In this document: positions 20,301-25,938 of the stretch, piece after piece
Numbering within the stretch: the stretch's first letter is position 1
Layout of the letters: every line of letters begins with the position of its first letter
NCBI GenBank assembly: GCA_946061515.1
Contig: CAMGRL010000017.1
Location: forward strand, 1 to 37,977
DNA length: 37,977 bases
Direction of reading: 5' to 3'
From: an uncultured Clostridia bacterium
Lineage (GTDB): Bacteria > Bacillota > Clostridia > Oscillospirales > Oscillospiraceae
Made by a program: the position numbers and the translations under genes
The notes under the pieces: generated by a model
Told to the model about the DNA's origin: nothing
The model's input: the letters and a program-made list of their open reading frames with translations, nothing else
The model's database searches: none

Positions 20301-22834
20301 GCCTTAATTACCTCAATGGAGGTATAATGCGCGTTCTTGGTGCTGGCGCTCATAGCCTTGTATTCTTCCTCGGTGATAATCCCGTCTGTCACAAGCTGAC
20401 GGAACGCAGAGAATTCTTTCTCCCAGCCGGGCTTTGCCACCATTTCGCTCTTGCGGAGCTCTCGGTTATACTGAAGCTCGCCGAAAGCATTTGAAAGTCC
20501 GCCCCAGCCCACATACTTAGAAAGCACTTCCTGTTCGGCTGCCGTTGCGTTTCTGCCCTCGTCCTCCAGTTTCTTGATCAGGCGGATGGCCTCCACGTTT
20601 GCCTGGAAACGGGCCTTTTCTCCACTGGGCAGGTTCAGACTCTCGCCGATCACAAAGTTGCTGCCCTTGGGCTTCTCCGTAGACTGCTGCTCAGTAAGGT
20701 CAATGACGATTTCTTTAAGCTTTGTTTTCTTGGCCTGCTTTTCTTCCTGGCTCAGCTCATCTCGTCGTAAATCTCCGCTCTGGCCATCTCTTTCGCGCCT
20801 GCCAGTCCGATCTGCGGCGTCAGTTCGATCACCATCTCGTTCAGCCTGTCCCCCTCGCTCTTTATCAGGGGCCACAGCTGCCCGCTGTCCGCCAGTTCCT
20901 TGTACATCTTCGGCTTGAACTTCCTCCAGTATTCGTGAAGCTCCATTGCCATCGGATTCAGGCTGTTGTACTGCTCGTCCGTCAATCTCACTTTCGCTGC
21001 CATTTTCCTTTTCCTCCTTTATTGTTTCGGCCTGTGCCGGTGTTTCTTCCCGGATCTCAGTCGGCGCAACGTGCCATACCATGGTATTCCTATTGATCGC
21101 TTCGACAACCTCGTCGCGTTCTTCCTGCGGGGCGTTCCGGAAGGACGTCTCAAAATCATAGGGGGGAGTGGGTTCCTCCGCAGGCGACGCTTCTGCCGCA
21201 TAAGCCTGGTCAAGTGCTTCCCTGATGGCCTTATGGGTGGTCTTGCCATACCATACCTGTCTCTTGCCGTTCCATCGGAACTTGTTGGCTTTCAGCACAT
21301 CACGAATGGCCTCTGAGGGCTTCTCGCTGAACTTTACCTCAATGGAGCCGTAGTCCGGGTTATCCGTGACGGTGAAGCCGTTCTCGCTGTTCGTAACCTT
21401 GGGCTCCGGCTTTTCGGCCAGTCTTTTAACGTCTGCCATTACCCTCTCCACAAAGGGAGAAGGCTTACCTGCACTTTCTTCCAGTGCTTTTCTGATTTCT
21501 TTCGGGTTGATATCCGAAAAGTCGTCCTCTTCCGTTGCTGCCTCTGTCTTGGCTTCCTGGGAAGCTTCCTCCACGGCATAATTGCTCTGGTAGTTCTCCA
21601 CGGCCTGTACGGCGATATCGTCGAACATCTTCACGATGCTTTCCACATAGCGCAAAGACTCTCCGGCCTGCTCCTTGAGCGCCCTTGCTTCTCTTGAAGG
21701 GTTATCTCCCAGGTTTGCGAAATACTCCTTTACCCTTGCCGCAAACTCTTTCAGCTTGTCCAGCAGCTTGCTGAATATGCTCTTGTGCTTCTCCGCAAGC
21801 CTCTGAACAAAGTGGGAGTCGGGGAGGATATCCGTCATGGCCTCCGCCACAACCTCGCGGCTGGCAGCCTCATAGCCCATGCCCGGATTCTGCTCCATCT
21901 TTATTCCGATAAGCTCGTCAGCGGAATAGCCCTTTTCCCCTCTGCGCTGGTCAATGGTATCGAATACCAATCTTCTGAATTCATTGTACTGCACCGGGTT
22001 CCAGTTTTCAATGAAATGAGTAAATTCGTGGCCGAAGGATCTGAGCAAAGCGTATTTCTGGAGATCAGCCGCGCTCTTGATGTCCTCCAGTCCTGCATTG
22101 AGATCAAGATAAATGGTCCCCGGTTCGCTCTTTCTGTACTTGCCCTGGGCGCCCTGGTATTTCCCCTCGGCGTTCACGGTGGATTTGTACAGCACAATGT
22201 CAATCCCCGTAGCCTCTGCCACGGTGGACAGAATGTTGTATGCCCTCACCTGGCTGTCGTTCATGTGGAACGCTTCCTGCAGGTCGTTTCCGGTCACGCT
22301 CTCTCCCCGGACAACGCCCTTTCTCCACCCGGTCCTGCCGTTGGTTCCCTTCCCGATCTCCTCTTCTCTGGCCTTTGCTGCAAGCGCTGAGGCGTCGCGC
22401 CCTGCCATGTAAGCGAGCTTCTTCTGCTCGTCGGTAAGGTACCGCACCGCATTGCTCTTCATCGTATAGTCAAGGGAAACGCCGCTCCTGCCCATCTCAT
22501 GGGCAATCTGATAGGCCGCGTCAAACTCGTCCACGTCCTGCCCCTTGTTGTAGGTGCGGAGCATCGCCCCTGCCTGTGCGCCGTATTTCTTTGAAGCCTC
22601 TTCAATCGTTGTCTTGGGCTCTTCGGTAACTGCCTGCGTATTGGCCGTATTCTCTTCCGTGACCTTCACAGGGCTTGTCTGCGCCGCTTCCGGCGCAATA
22701 GCGGTGTTCATTGTCGGGATAATTGCTGCTTCTTCCTGCGCAGTCTCAGCGCTTTCCTGCGTAATCTCTGCGCCGTTCTGAACGTCCTCTGCGCTTGCAA
22801 TAGACAAAGCTATCGGCAGTGTATAAAGCTGCAT
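11312..22834 (-). CDS. Giant polyvalent protein: metallopeptidase, N6-methyltransferase, SNF2-type helicase, MuF-C-like domain, helical repeats
   Basis: The open frame reaches 22879 (3,855 codons from a TTG). I prefer ATG 22832-22834 (MQLYTLPIALSIAS, about 3,840 residues), although neither start has a clear ribosome binding site. Residue numbers below count from 22879. HEFTHF near 283 with a downstream EVVAEAMTD suggests a zinc peptidase. A KFRWNGKRQVWYGK module lies near 535. LEPSAGVGNF (878) and GNVPFGNYG (945) are N6-adenine methyltransferase motifs. HKVGAGKT (1560), VDEAHNF (1724) and DAPWRPGDVEQRDGRAFRQG (about 2070) are SNF2/DEAD helicase motifs. A MuF-C-like domain spans about 2386-2566 (HPEMTIKEIKNLPEILENPV). 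Then follow coiled coil, a long helical region, one TM stretch near 3430, and repeated helical units to the end. This resembles DarB-like proteins packaged in phage heads and ejected with the DNA, protecting or processing it; that role is inferred. It also resembles large ICE helicase-methylases. Confidence 0.8.
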   Translation of the reverse strand: MQLYTLPIALSIASAEDVQNGAEITQESAETAQEEAAIIPTMNTAIAPEAAQTSPVKVTEENTANTQAVTEEPKTTIEEASKKYGAQAGAMLRTYNKGQDVDEFDAAYQIAHEMGRSGVSLDYTMKSNAVRYLTDEQKKLAYMAGRDASALAAKAREEEIGKGTNGRTGWRKGVVRGESVTGNDLQEAFHMNDSQVRAYNILSTVAEATGIDIVLYKSTVNAEGKYQGAQGKYRKSEPGTIYLDLNAGLEDIKSAADLQKYALLRSFGHEFTHFIENWNPVQYNEFRRLVFDTIDQRRGEKGYSADELIGIKMEQNPGMGYEAASREVVAEAMTDILPDSHFVQRLAEKHKSIFSKLLDKLKEFAARVKEYFANLGDNPSREARALKEQAGESLRYVESIVKMFDDIAVQAVENYQSNYAVEEASQEAKTEAATEEDDFSDINPKEIRKALEESAGKPSPFVERVMADVKRLAEKPEPKVTNSENGFTVTDNPDYGSIEVKFSEKPSEAIRDVLKANKFRWNGKRQVWYGKTTHKAIREALDQAYAAEASPAEEPTPPYDFETSFRNAPQEERDEVVEAINRNTMVWHVAPTEIREETPAQAETIKEEKENGSESEIDGRAVQQPESDGNGASRILEEVQAEDVQGTGGQRAAVAPDKERGGQAERDGDRTDAADRTGRRERDGQSGDLRRDELSQEEKQAKKTKLKEIVIDLTEQQSTEKPKGSNFVIGESLNLPSGEKARFQANVEAIRLIKKLEDEGRNATAAEQEVLSKYVGWGGLSNAFGELQYNRELRKSEMVAKPGWEKEFSAFRQLVTDGIITEEEYKAMSASTKNAHYTSIEVIKAMYDGLAQLGFTGGRMLEPSAGVGNFVGAMPAGMSRSVKSWTMVELDRITGQIAKYLYPQADVRIQGFETANIPDNYMDVAIGNVPFGNYGVADRNYPKRITRAIHNYFFAKTLDKVRPGGLVMFITSSFTMNGQDTSIRQYIMDRADLLGAIRLPNTAFSGNAGAQVVTDILVLKKRAKGTEYTGESFLEAPGRSIDGSWQHVNINEYFDNHPEMVLGTAALDRGMYGANSLTYKPLEGKGSLGGQIREAFKNIKGKMDYTAQQTPEKANFAVERAKEKTKNLGLEVKEDGKVYRNVDGKLEVISEDKATAERISGLLGIRDAYRTLVNYLQQGLSKPEISKAREALNKAYDDFVKKYGPINAQKNRAAIAEDPDSYSLLSLENYDAKKKTATKADIFTKDTITANKTIRHVDSVAEGVIVSINRTGGIDAALIARITGKTEEAVTRELIDSRMAFKTRDGGLEAPDTYLSGNVRAKLRDAEALSPIDKDFQNNVEELRRVIPKDIPFNDIYVAVGTPWVPNNVYADFIAEMLGGYNSENSYRGPDVTVGRTNTGEFKIVLNNARLKGGFQNTQKWGTSRKSFLDIMTALMSSTGIKVNDYIEDENGRKKPVLNKVETAAAQEKAEEIQKAFQEWLWKDEGRRKELSTLYNDTFNALVTPKYNGANLTINGLNAEFSLREHQANAVQRIISSGGNTLLAHKVGAGKTLEMAAAAMKLRELGIVKKPMFVVPKALVAQWGVEFKSYFPAARLLVSDEKSFTKANRMTYANRIANGDFDAVILSYEQFEKIPMSAAYRQEFYQQQINEIIDAIAEEKAESKGKGITVKEMEKKKAQLEKKIAELTTKSKDEDNIDFEQLGVDSLFVDEAHNFKNLQYTTRMKNISGLGNADGSQRAFDLYTKVRYLQGMNGGRGIVFATATPVMNSMAEMYIMQKYLQSDMLDQLGLKTFDAWAKQFGEVVNSVEIKPSGQGFRVKQTFSNFRNLNELQLLFRSFSDVLTQVPGLKIPRMKGGKVHTVVCEPGQFQKDYMAELEKRADNVKSVDPSEDNMLKITSDGRKVSYTQRMIDPTLPYEPGCKIYRCCENVLAEYKESTGKKVLDPKTEEMVDLLGTQIIFCDMATPKGKSRTADTEETDDTELDTSSAKLYDDMRAYLVKRGIPAKEIAFIHEADTDAKKKQLFADVNDGKVRVLIGSTGKMGVGMNAQKRIVAIHHLDAPWRPGDVEQRDGRAFRQGNLNEEVSKYTYVTEGSFDARLWDILDRKQHFISQIMNGDDVGRNAEDTGEVTLSAAEVKALASGNDMVKEQVQLSNDLSKLQDLRRAYNSSITAAKARLLEDEQKIKTLENTIAKLKEDIKDRVDTYSEGKFSMTAGKRTFTEKKDAGAALAAEITAKAKQGEFVTVGKFAGFALRVMKDGAEYRGLISGRQGYKFNVYTENTTYMVNHIIGVIDGFETKSKNYSERLADLRTDMDAQETIISTPFARQAELEQKMARYNEVMAILNPKEEQTIADDEQEQSRAYLSDEAEVFREDIDNWDNSERPDGETFILGSTGNVFRGLGAIESDVYMLSDKVNTIFNDHPEMTIKEIKNLPEILENPVMVLASRNLGRGGQNNTRLTVFGMVKAQNGLPVMVVFDLHPVENKIYLDDMQKVASTYTKDGSPKAAMSLMKNSDVLYADKDKAASLLHTVGFHNAYRIEQSGYVGNISYEDDQVKISGKKFSDVFTDETEQNQQRTNTLTDREVLQYAASELSMDKLTDGERDALKIFNERLRRLEELQEKRAEQGRLYKEQQFGAKVDREAAKATHNRMQVLDEQIKRASEAVLSVEDKAVLKRVLQKARKVVEQQEREKGQEILKRWRDRRNNAAAIKKYRERIRGDVDELTRWVLHPNNKDAVKHIPDALKNTVIPFLTSIDFTSKQQLRGGNATKADAEFMKKLNALKEALNKNIDLNGLFMESLQPFIDSAQAIVEKNSGEYVINRMTSEELRELSKVVRMLKKYITQMNLFHANAMYQHVYEAGDNSIEYMGQIGNADNTGPVSNFMLWQQIRPAYAFERFGEGGMAIYDGLRRGQATLAFNTQKIKEFADKAYTAEEVKAWEKEVKSFRLGDDDVKIPVSDIMSLYELSLRPQALGHILGKGIRVATYKDGKAKISDLGHTLTSEELNQIISSLTPRQREVANALQRFMAKQGGEWGNYVSVRRFGEEMFGEEHYFPIHSDGRHLQAKAEEHPSAASLYALLNMSFTKELKEEANNRIVLYSIFDVFANHMASMAQYNAFALPVLDALKWLNYQQVAVNEDGSKDILGSVREQMDRVYGVPEEKRPGSGRQGYAESFVINIIKAFNGTEAQGVPMDEFGLKTLRRYNMAQVAFNFRVVVQQPCAITRAGLLVDYRSIIKGMRLSPSAINQNIEEMQKYSGIAAWKSLGFYDINISRGLTDIIKHKNTALDKIGDIGMLGAEKADLLTWAGIWSACKEEVIRKQGIRPGAAGFYEAVTKLFEDVIYKTQVVDSVLTKNEFLRSKGFWARAVGSFMSEPTTTASMLIDAYDKFSTDMQRGMSRQEAWKKNRGMIGRTAYVYAVGAILLAVVQAAADALRGDDDYESFWEKLLEAFGGNIVEEINPVNKLPVFSDLWELFKEMLSTWGVDTYGNPPRSVLMQWYDSLIKASDILHDKVTGQESNYGWYAFIYKTLQVASGISGLPMAAATREIITAWNNIVGFFAPSLKLKTYEPSEQAQIKYAYQDGYLTAEEATEQLMEQGLAENENEAYWLIQGWEAGDDYSRFDELYDAVRNGGDFKGAMDELTAHGYTEKDIISKVKSQIGQWYKDGEVSKTQAVSMLTKYGEMSAEDITRQVNKWSSVVVTGIEYDDIKDEYLAGNITASRAAEMYVKYGGLSQNEAELKVKVFEWQKEVPNCDEITTSAIKDYDEIAGPAGISRAVYYNAWVEYKDTPADYDEKGESIPYSKTRKVMPLINALPLTADQKTALALCWWSEATVRKYKLW
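20752..21003 (-). CDS. TnpV-like small protein nested in another frame of the giant gene
   Basis: 83 residues in the +1 frame relative to the giant gene. It starts at ATG 21001-21003 with AGGAGG about 9 bases upstream, one of the best ribosome binding sites in the island. The sequence looks like a real folded helical protein: RLTDEQYNSLNPMAMELHEY, then WRKFKPKMYKELADSGQL, ending MARAEIYDEMS. The pattern of a basic WRK..P.MY..L..SG.L helix with a C-terminal EA..M.R.EI resembles TnpV-type proteins of conjugative transposons. In the same stretch the giant protein reads as low-complexity Glu/Gln/Gly/Arg (about residues 625-709), as expected if this frame is the conserved one. Function unknown. 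Confidence 0.6.
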   Translation of the reverse strand: MAAKVRLTDEQYNSLNPMAMELHEYWRKFKPKMYKELADSGQLWPLIKSEGDRLNEMVIELTPQIGLAGAKEMARAEIYDEMS

Positions 22835-22850
22835 GGGGAGAGCGCAGAGA

Positions 22851-23061
22851 GGGGACGGGAGTCCCCTTTCAGCGTTCAATCTATGCTTATTCAGGAGTAT
22901 TTTTGAATACTCCTGAACAAGTTTTCAAGGCGTCGAACTTTGTCGACGCCTTGAGACATGCGAAAGCATGTCTCTTTTTTGGTCCGAGTTCAGCGCCGCT
23001 TTGCGGCGCAAATATCCGCTTCGCTCAAATTATTGGGAGGGGATAACCAATCCCCTCCCAA
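22851..23061. repeat. Array of six consecutive hairpins
   Basis: Six perfect inverted repeats follow one another: GGGGAC/GTCCCC (22851-22866); TTCAGGAGTATT/AATACTCCTGAA (22890-22917); TCAAGGCGTCGA/TCGACGCCTTGA (22925-22954); GAGACATGC/GCATGTCTC (22953-22974, then TTTTTT); GCGCCGC/GCGGCGC (22993-23009); TTGGGAGGGGAT/ATCCCCTCCCAA (23033-23061). The stems differ in sequence and the loops are 3-6 bases. This is denser than terminators alone explain. It could be a transfer or replication origin, a leading-region single-strand structure, or stacked regulators. The fourth hairpin looks like a plus-strand terminator. Confidence 0.8.
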
Positions 23062-23230
23062 ACCCGCCCCATGCAGATTAGTAGGTACGTACCAGCGGCC
23101 TCTTGCAAATATAATCCGGCCGCCCTGCGGTTTCCAATATTTTTTCTGAGACTTCAAAGGGAAACGGAAAAGCCTTATGGCAGACAGCAACCTGTTTTGA
23201 CAGGGCTTGAATATTCCTGCCCCGCAAATA

Positions 23231-23259
23231 TTGTAAAACGCCAGGCTCCGTGGTATTAT
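23231..23259 (+). promoter_or_regulatory. Promoter of the carboxyethylornithine synthase gene
   Basis: TTGTAA (23231-23236), a 17-base spacer, then TATTAT (23254-23259), about 90 bases ahead of the start codon. Confidence 0.5.
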
Positions 23260-23348
23260 TTTTATAATAGAATTTTTCAGATGCTTTGCACAGGCGCTGA
23301 ATCGGAGAGAAAACAGTCCGCAAACATGCGGCGAGAAGAAAGGCGAAT

Positions 23349-24329
23349 ATGCGGATGAAAACAATGGGGTTTGTGATCAGTCATAAGAACAATGAGCGGC
23401 GCAGAGCGCTTTTGCCGGAAGAGCTCGCTACTATTAATAATAAGGACCAGCTCTATTTTGAGAAAGGCTATGGAAATTCGCTGGGAATAGAGGATGAGGC
23501 TTACCGAAACAGCGGAGCACATATTGTCTCCCGGGAAGAAGCGCTGTCCTGCGATATTATCGTTGATGTAAAGCTGGGGGATGCCGACTATCTTGACCGG
23601 CTGGATAAAAACAAGGTCCTCTGCGGCTGGGCCCATGCGGTGCAGAACGTGGATTTTACCTCCCGGGTGCTGGAAGACGGACATACTGTCATCGCCTGGG
23701 AAGATATTTTCGAGGACGGGCGCTATATTTTTTACAGAAACCGCGAGATTGCCGGAGAGGCGGCTGTCATGCACGCATTCCGCTTCTGCGGACGGATGCC
23801 GTATGATGCGAAAATCGCCATTATCGGCAACGGACAGACCGCAAAGGGGGCGCTGAGGGTGCTTGGCGGCCTTGGCGCGGATGTGGACGTATACGGCAGA
23901 AAGCTGGAAGCCCTTTTCCGCAAGAACATGGCTGATTACGATGTTATCATCAACTGCGTTTTATGGGATACCCGGAGAACCGACCGCCTGATTTACCGGG
24001 AAGATTTGAAAAAGATGAAAAAAGGCTCTCTGATCATTGACGTGAGCTGCGATCCGAACCTTGAAATTGAGACCTCCCATCCCACCACCATTGATGATCC
24101 GGTATATGAGGTGGACGGCGTGATCCACTATGCCGTGGATAATACGCCGGCGCTGTTCCCAATGAGCGTTACGAAATGTCTCAGCAGCGGCTTTGCCCGC
24201 TATGTTGACGTTATTCTTTCGGGAGACTATCCGGAAAATCTTCAGAAAGCGGTGGTCATTGACAAGGGCCAGATCAGGGATCAGCGTATTTGGGATTTCA
24301 GACAGGCACGGGATCTGTTCTGCTGCTGA
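23349..24329 (+). CDS. ceo: N5-(carboxyethyl)ornithine synthase
   Basis: 326 residues; the start at 23349 has AAAGG close by, and an ATG at 23355 is also possible. The protein belongs to the alanine dehydrogenase/transhydrogenase superfamily. The N-terminal domain opens MGFVISHKNNERRRALLPEE, followed by VDVKLGDADYL and CGWAHAVQN. The NAD(P)-binding Rossmann motif is IIGNGQTAKGALRVLGGLGA near 158-177. The closest match I recognise is the lactococcal enzyme that reductively condenses pyruvate with ornithine (or lysine) using NADPH to make N5-(carboxyethyl)ornithine. The length agrees (about 313). It stands alone between the hairpin array and a toxin-antitoxin pair, so it looks like cargo rather than core metabolism. 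Other opine-type activities cannot be excluded. Confidence 0.75.
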   Translation: MRMKTMGFVISHKNNERRRALLPEELATINNKDQLYFEKGYGNSLGIEDEAYRNSGAHIVSREEALSCDIIVDVKLGDADYLDRLDKNKVLCGWAHAVQNVDFTSRVLEDGHTVIAWEDIFEDGRYIFYRNREIAGEAAVMHAFRFCGRMPYDAKIAIIGNGQTAKGALRVLGGLGADVDVYGRKLEALFRKNMADYDVIINCVLWDTRRTDRLIYREDLKKMKKGSLIIDVSCDPNLEIETSHPTTIDDPVYEVDGVIHYAVDNTPALFPMSVTKCLSSGFARYVDVILSGDYPENLQKAVVIDKGQIRDQRIWDFRQARDLFCC

Positions 24330-24386
24330 CCGGCGTGGGGAATAGGGGAGCGGTGCTTCGGTTTAAAGAAAGGCTTTTGTGAATCC

Positions 24387-24431
24387 GCTGTAAAATTCGC
24401 GATTGAATTTTACAGCAAATAGAGGTATACT
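24387..24431 (+). promoter_or_regulatory. Promoter and palindromic operator of the toxin-antitoxin pair
   Basis: A perfect inverted repeat GCTGTAAAATTC (24387-24398) and GAATTTTACAGC (24405-24416) overlaps the -35 box TTGAAT (24403-24408). A 17-base spacer leads to the -10 box TATACT (24426-24431). This placement fits autorepression by the antitoxin or the complex. Confidence 0.65.
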
Positions 24432-24455
24432 ATCAGCAGAAAGGAGCTGACAGAT

Positions 24456-24716
24456 ATGCCGAATATCAAACCGATCTCCGACCTGCGGAATTACACGGAA
24501 GTATTGCACGAGGTGGATGTTGGCGCGCCTGTCTTCCTGACAAAGAACGGGCGGGGCAGATATGCTATTGTGGATATGCAGGACTACGAAAGAACACAGG
24601 CGACGATCCGGCTGATGAACGAGCTTTCCAAGGGACGCAGATCCGGTGAGCAGGAAGGCTGGCTGACGGCGGAAGACATGAGGGCGCATTTCCGCGGGAG
24701 AGCCAATGAGGAATGA
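24456..24716 (+). CDS. Phd/YefM-type antitoxin
   Basis: 86 residues, ATG at 24456 behind AAGGAG. The N-terminal Phd/YefM fold is visible (MPNIKPISDLRNYTEVL, then APVFLTKNGRGRYAIVDMQDYE), which binds DNA. The C-terminal tail is charged and helical (TAEDMRAHFRGRANEE) and would wrap the toxin. It overlaps the toxin gene by 11 bases, typical of translational coupling. The palindrome over the promoter supports autoregulation. Confidence 0.85.
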   Translation: MPNIKPISDLRNYTEVLHEVDVGAPVFLTKNGRGRYAIVDMQDYERTQATIRLMNELSKGRRSGEQEGWLTAEDMRAHFRGRANEE

Positions 24717-25035
24717 GATCCACTATTCAGTTGAGGCCCGCAGGGATCTGGACGATATCTGGGATTATATCATGACGGATCTGCAAAACACTTCTGCTGC
24801 GGAGCGGGTCGTCAGCAAGATCATGGATGTTGTTGACCGGCTGGAAGCTTTTCCGGAAATGGGCGCACCGCTTGCGGCGATGGCCAATGTCGACAGCAAC
24901 TATCGTTTCCTTGTTTCGGGCAATTATCTGATTTTTTACCGTGTCTGCGGAAATGATGTATATATAGACCGTATCTTATACGGCCGCAGAGATTATCTGC
25001 GAATTTTGTTTGGTGAGATAAGCCCGGAGCAATGA
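24706..25035 (+). CDS. RelE/ParE-type toxin
   Basis: 109 residues. The pattern HYSVEARRDLDDIWDYIMTD, the central LEAFPEMGAPLA and the C-terminal YRFLVSGNYLIFYRV followed by DRILYGRRDY are classic for the RelE/ParE fold. ParE members poison gyrase and RelE members cut mRNA on the ribosome; which applies here cannot be decided, though the overall pattern is closer to ParE. It overlaps the antitoxin gene and is followed by a strong terminator. Confidence 0.85.
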   Translation: MRNEIHYSVEARRDLDDIWDYIMTDLQNTSAAERVVSKIMDVVDRLEAFPEMGAPLAAMANVDSNYRFLVSGNYLIFYRVCGNDVYIDRILYGRRDYLRILFGEISPEQ

Positions 25036-25052
25036 GCTTCAGGAATATAATG

Positions 25053-25090
25053 ATACAGCTCAGCCGTCTGAACAGGCGGCTGAGCTGTAT
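25053..25090 (+). terminator. Terminator of the toxin-antitoxin operon
   Basis: ATACAGCTCAGCCG (25053-25066) pairs with CGGCTGAGCTGTAT (25077-25090), a perfect 14-base stem, followed by TTAT. Confidence 0.75.
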
Positions 25091-25123
25091 TTATCATCAA
25101 ATTTCAGAGGGTCGAGCGTTTGA

Positions 25124-25224
25124 TCCCGAAAAACAAAAAAACCTGCCCAGAGGCAAGTCCAATAAAAAAGAATACTCAGCGCACCATCTGATGGTGGAGA
25201 TAAGCGGGATCGAACCGCTGACCT
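25124..25224. repeat. 101-bp direct repeat, copy 1, with displaced 3' end of tRNA-Ala
   Basis: This stretch is identical over 101 bases to 25295-25395. On the minus strand it holds the T arm, the 3' acceptor strand and CCA of tRNA-Ala(GGC) (25192-25224), plus its terminator and trailing bases. It lacks the 5' half of the tRNA, so it is a displaced tRNA end like those left by elements that integrate into tRNA genes. Confidence 0.85.
25192..25224 (-). pseudogene. tRNA-Ala 3' fragment
   Basis: A 33-base minus-strand remnant of a tRNA-Ala gene: T arm AGCGGTTCGATCCCGCT, 3' acceptor strand and CCA. The expected D and anticodon arms are replaced by two unrelated hairpins, so no functional tRNA can form. 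Confidence 0.8.
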
Positions 25225-25294
25225 ATGCGGCGGTAAACGCCGCATAGCCGCCTTTGGCGGCTATGATTAAAAATGCAAGAGGTCCGCGGTTCGC
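25225..25294. repeat. 70-bp spacer with twin hairpins and an inverted T-arm relic
   Basis: Two adjacent hairpins, ATGCGGCG/CGCCGCAT and ATAGCCGCC/GGCGGCTAT, are followed by GCAAGAGGTCCGCGGTTCGC. That last stretch resembles the T-arm region of an alanine tRNA read on the plus strand, opposite to the flanking copies. It may be the collapsed remains of an inserted element. Confidence 0.5.
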
Positions 25295-25438
<144 letters not shown>

Positions 25439-25572
25439 ATATATGTTAAAGAGGCGCGCTGAGTATTGCTTATACAATTTTCACCGCTCGACCGGGCGTT
25501 GCCCCGTGAGCAAGGAGTATATTACCAGACTCACACCCAAATGTCAAGCAAAATTTTTCGTTTTTTTCGCTT

Positions 25573-25935
25573 TTATTTCACAAAGCCGGTGGCCATCTCC
25601 GGGCAAAGCTCCTTGATGCGGGCCAGAGCGTCGTCCATGGCCTTCTCGTCCTCGCTGATCACGTCGGCAAATTCCTTGCCGTTGCGGACAAACACCAGGC
25701 GGAAATACTGGAAAGTGGACTTGCCGCAGCAGAGCTTTCCGTCGACCTCGTTGATGCGGATGAACACCCGGTCAAAATCCTGGTAGGAGAGATACTTGGT
25801 GCGGAAGCCTTCCTTGAAATACACGCCCAGTTTGCCAACCTTCACTTTGTCAAACTGTTCGGCGGCGGCGAAATCCTCAGCCACTTCAACGCTGTCTACC
25901 GTGCCTTTTACGCCTGCAAATTTTTTATCTGCCAT
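25573..25935 (-). CDS. Conserved hypothetical protein, 120 residues
   Basis: No family is recognised. The protein is soluble, with no signal peptide or membrane segment. It has an apparent beta-rich core (KVKVGKLGVYFKEGFRTKYL, then FDRVFIRINEVDGKLCCGK) and a C-terminal helix (EDEKAMDDALARIKEL). Two adjacent Cys near residue 69 are notable. It starts at ATG 25933-25935 behind GGGAGG, only 3 bases after the stop of the Crp-type regulator, so the two genes almost certainly form one operon. This suggests a role tied to that regulator or the redox stress response, by context only. Confidence 0.7.
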   Translation of the reverse strand: MADKKFAGVKGTVDSVEVAEDFAAAEQFDKVKVGKLGVYFKEGFRTKYLSYQDFDRVFIRINEVDGKLCCGKSTFQYFRLVFVRNGKEFADVISEDEKAMDDALARIKELCPEMATGFVK

Positions 25936-25938
25936 TTT

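Noticed and set aside
22819-23046. A 75-codon plus-strand frame through the hairpin array
   Set aside because: It is made of the inverted repeats themselves and has no ribosome binding site, so it is probably not translated.
22851-23061. A CRISPR array
   Set aside because: The six hairpins differ in sequence and there is no common repeat with spacers, nor any cas gene.
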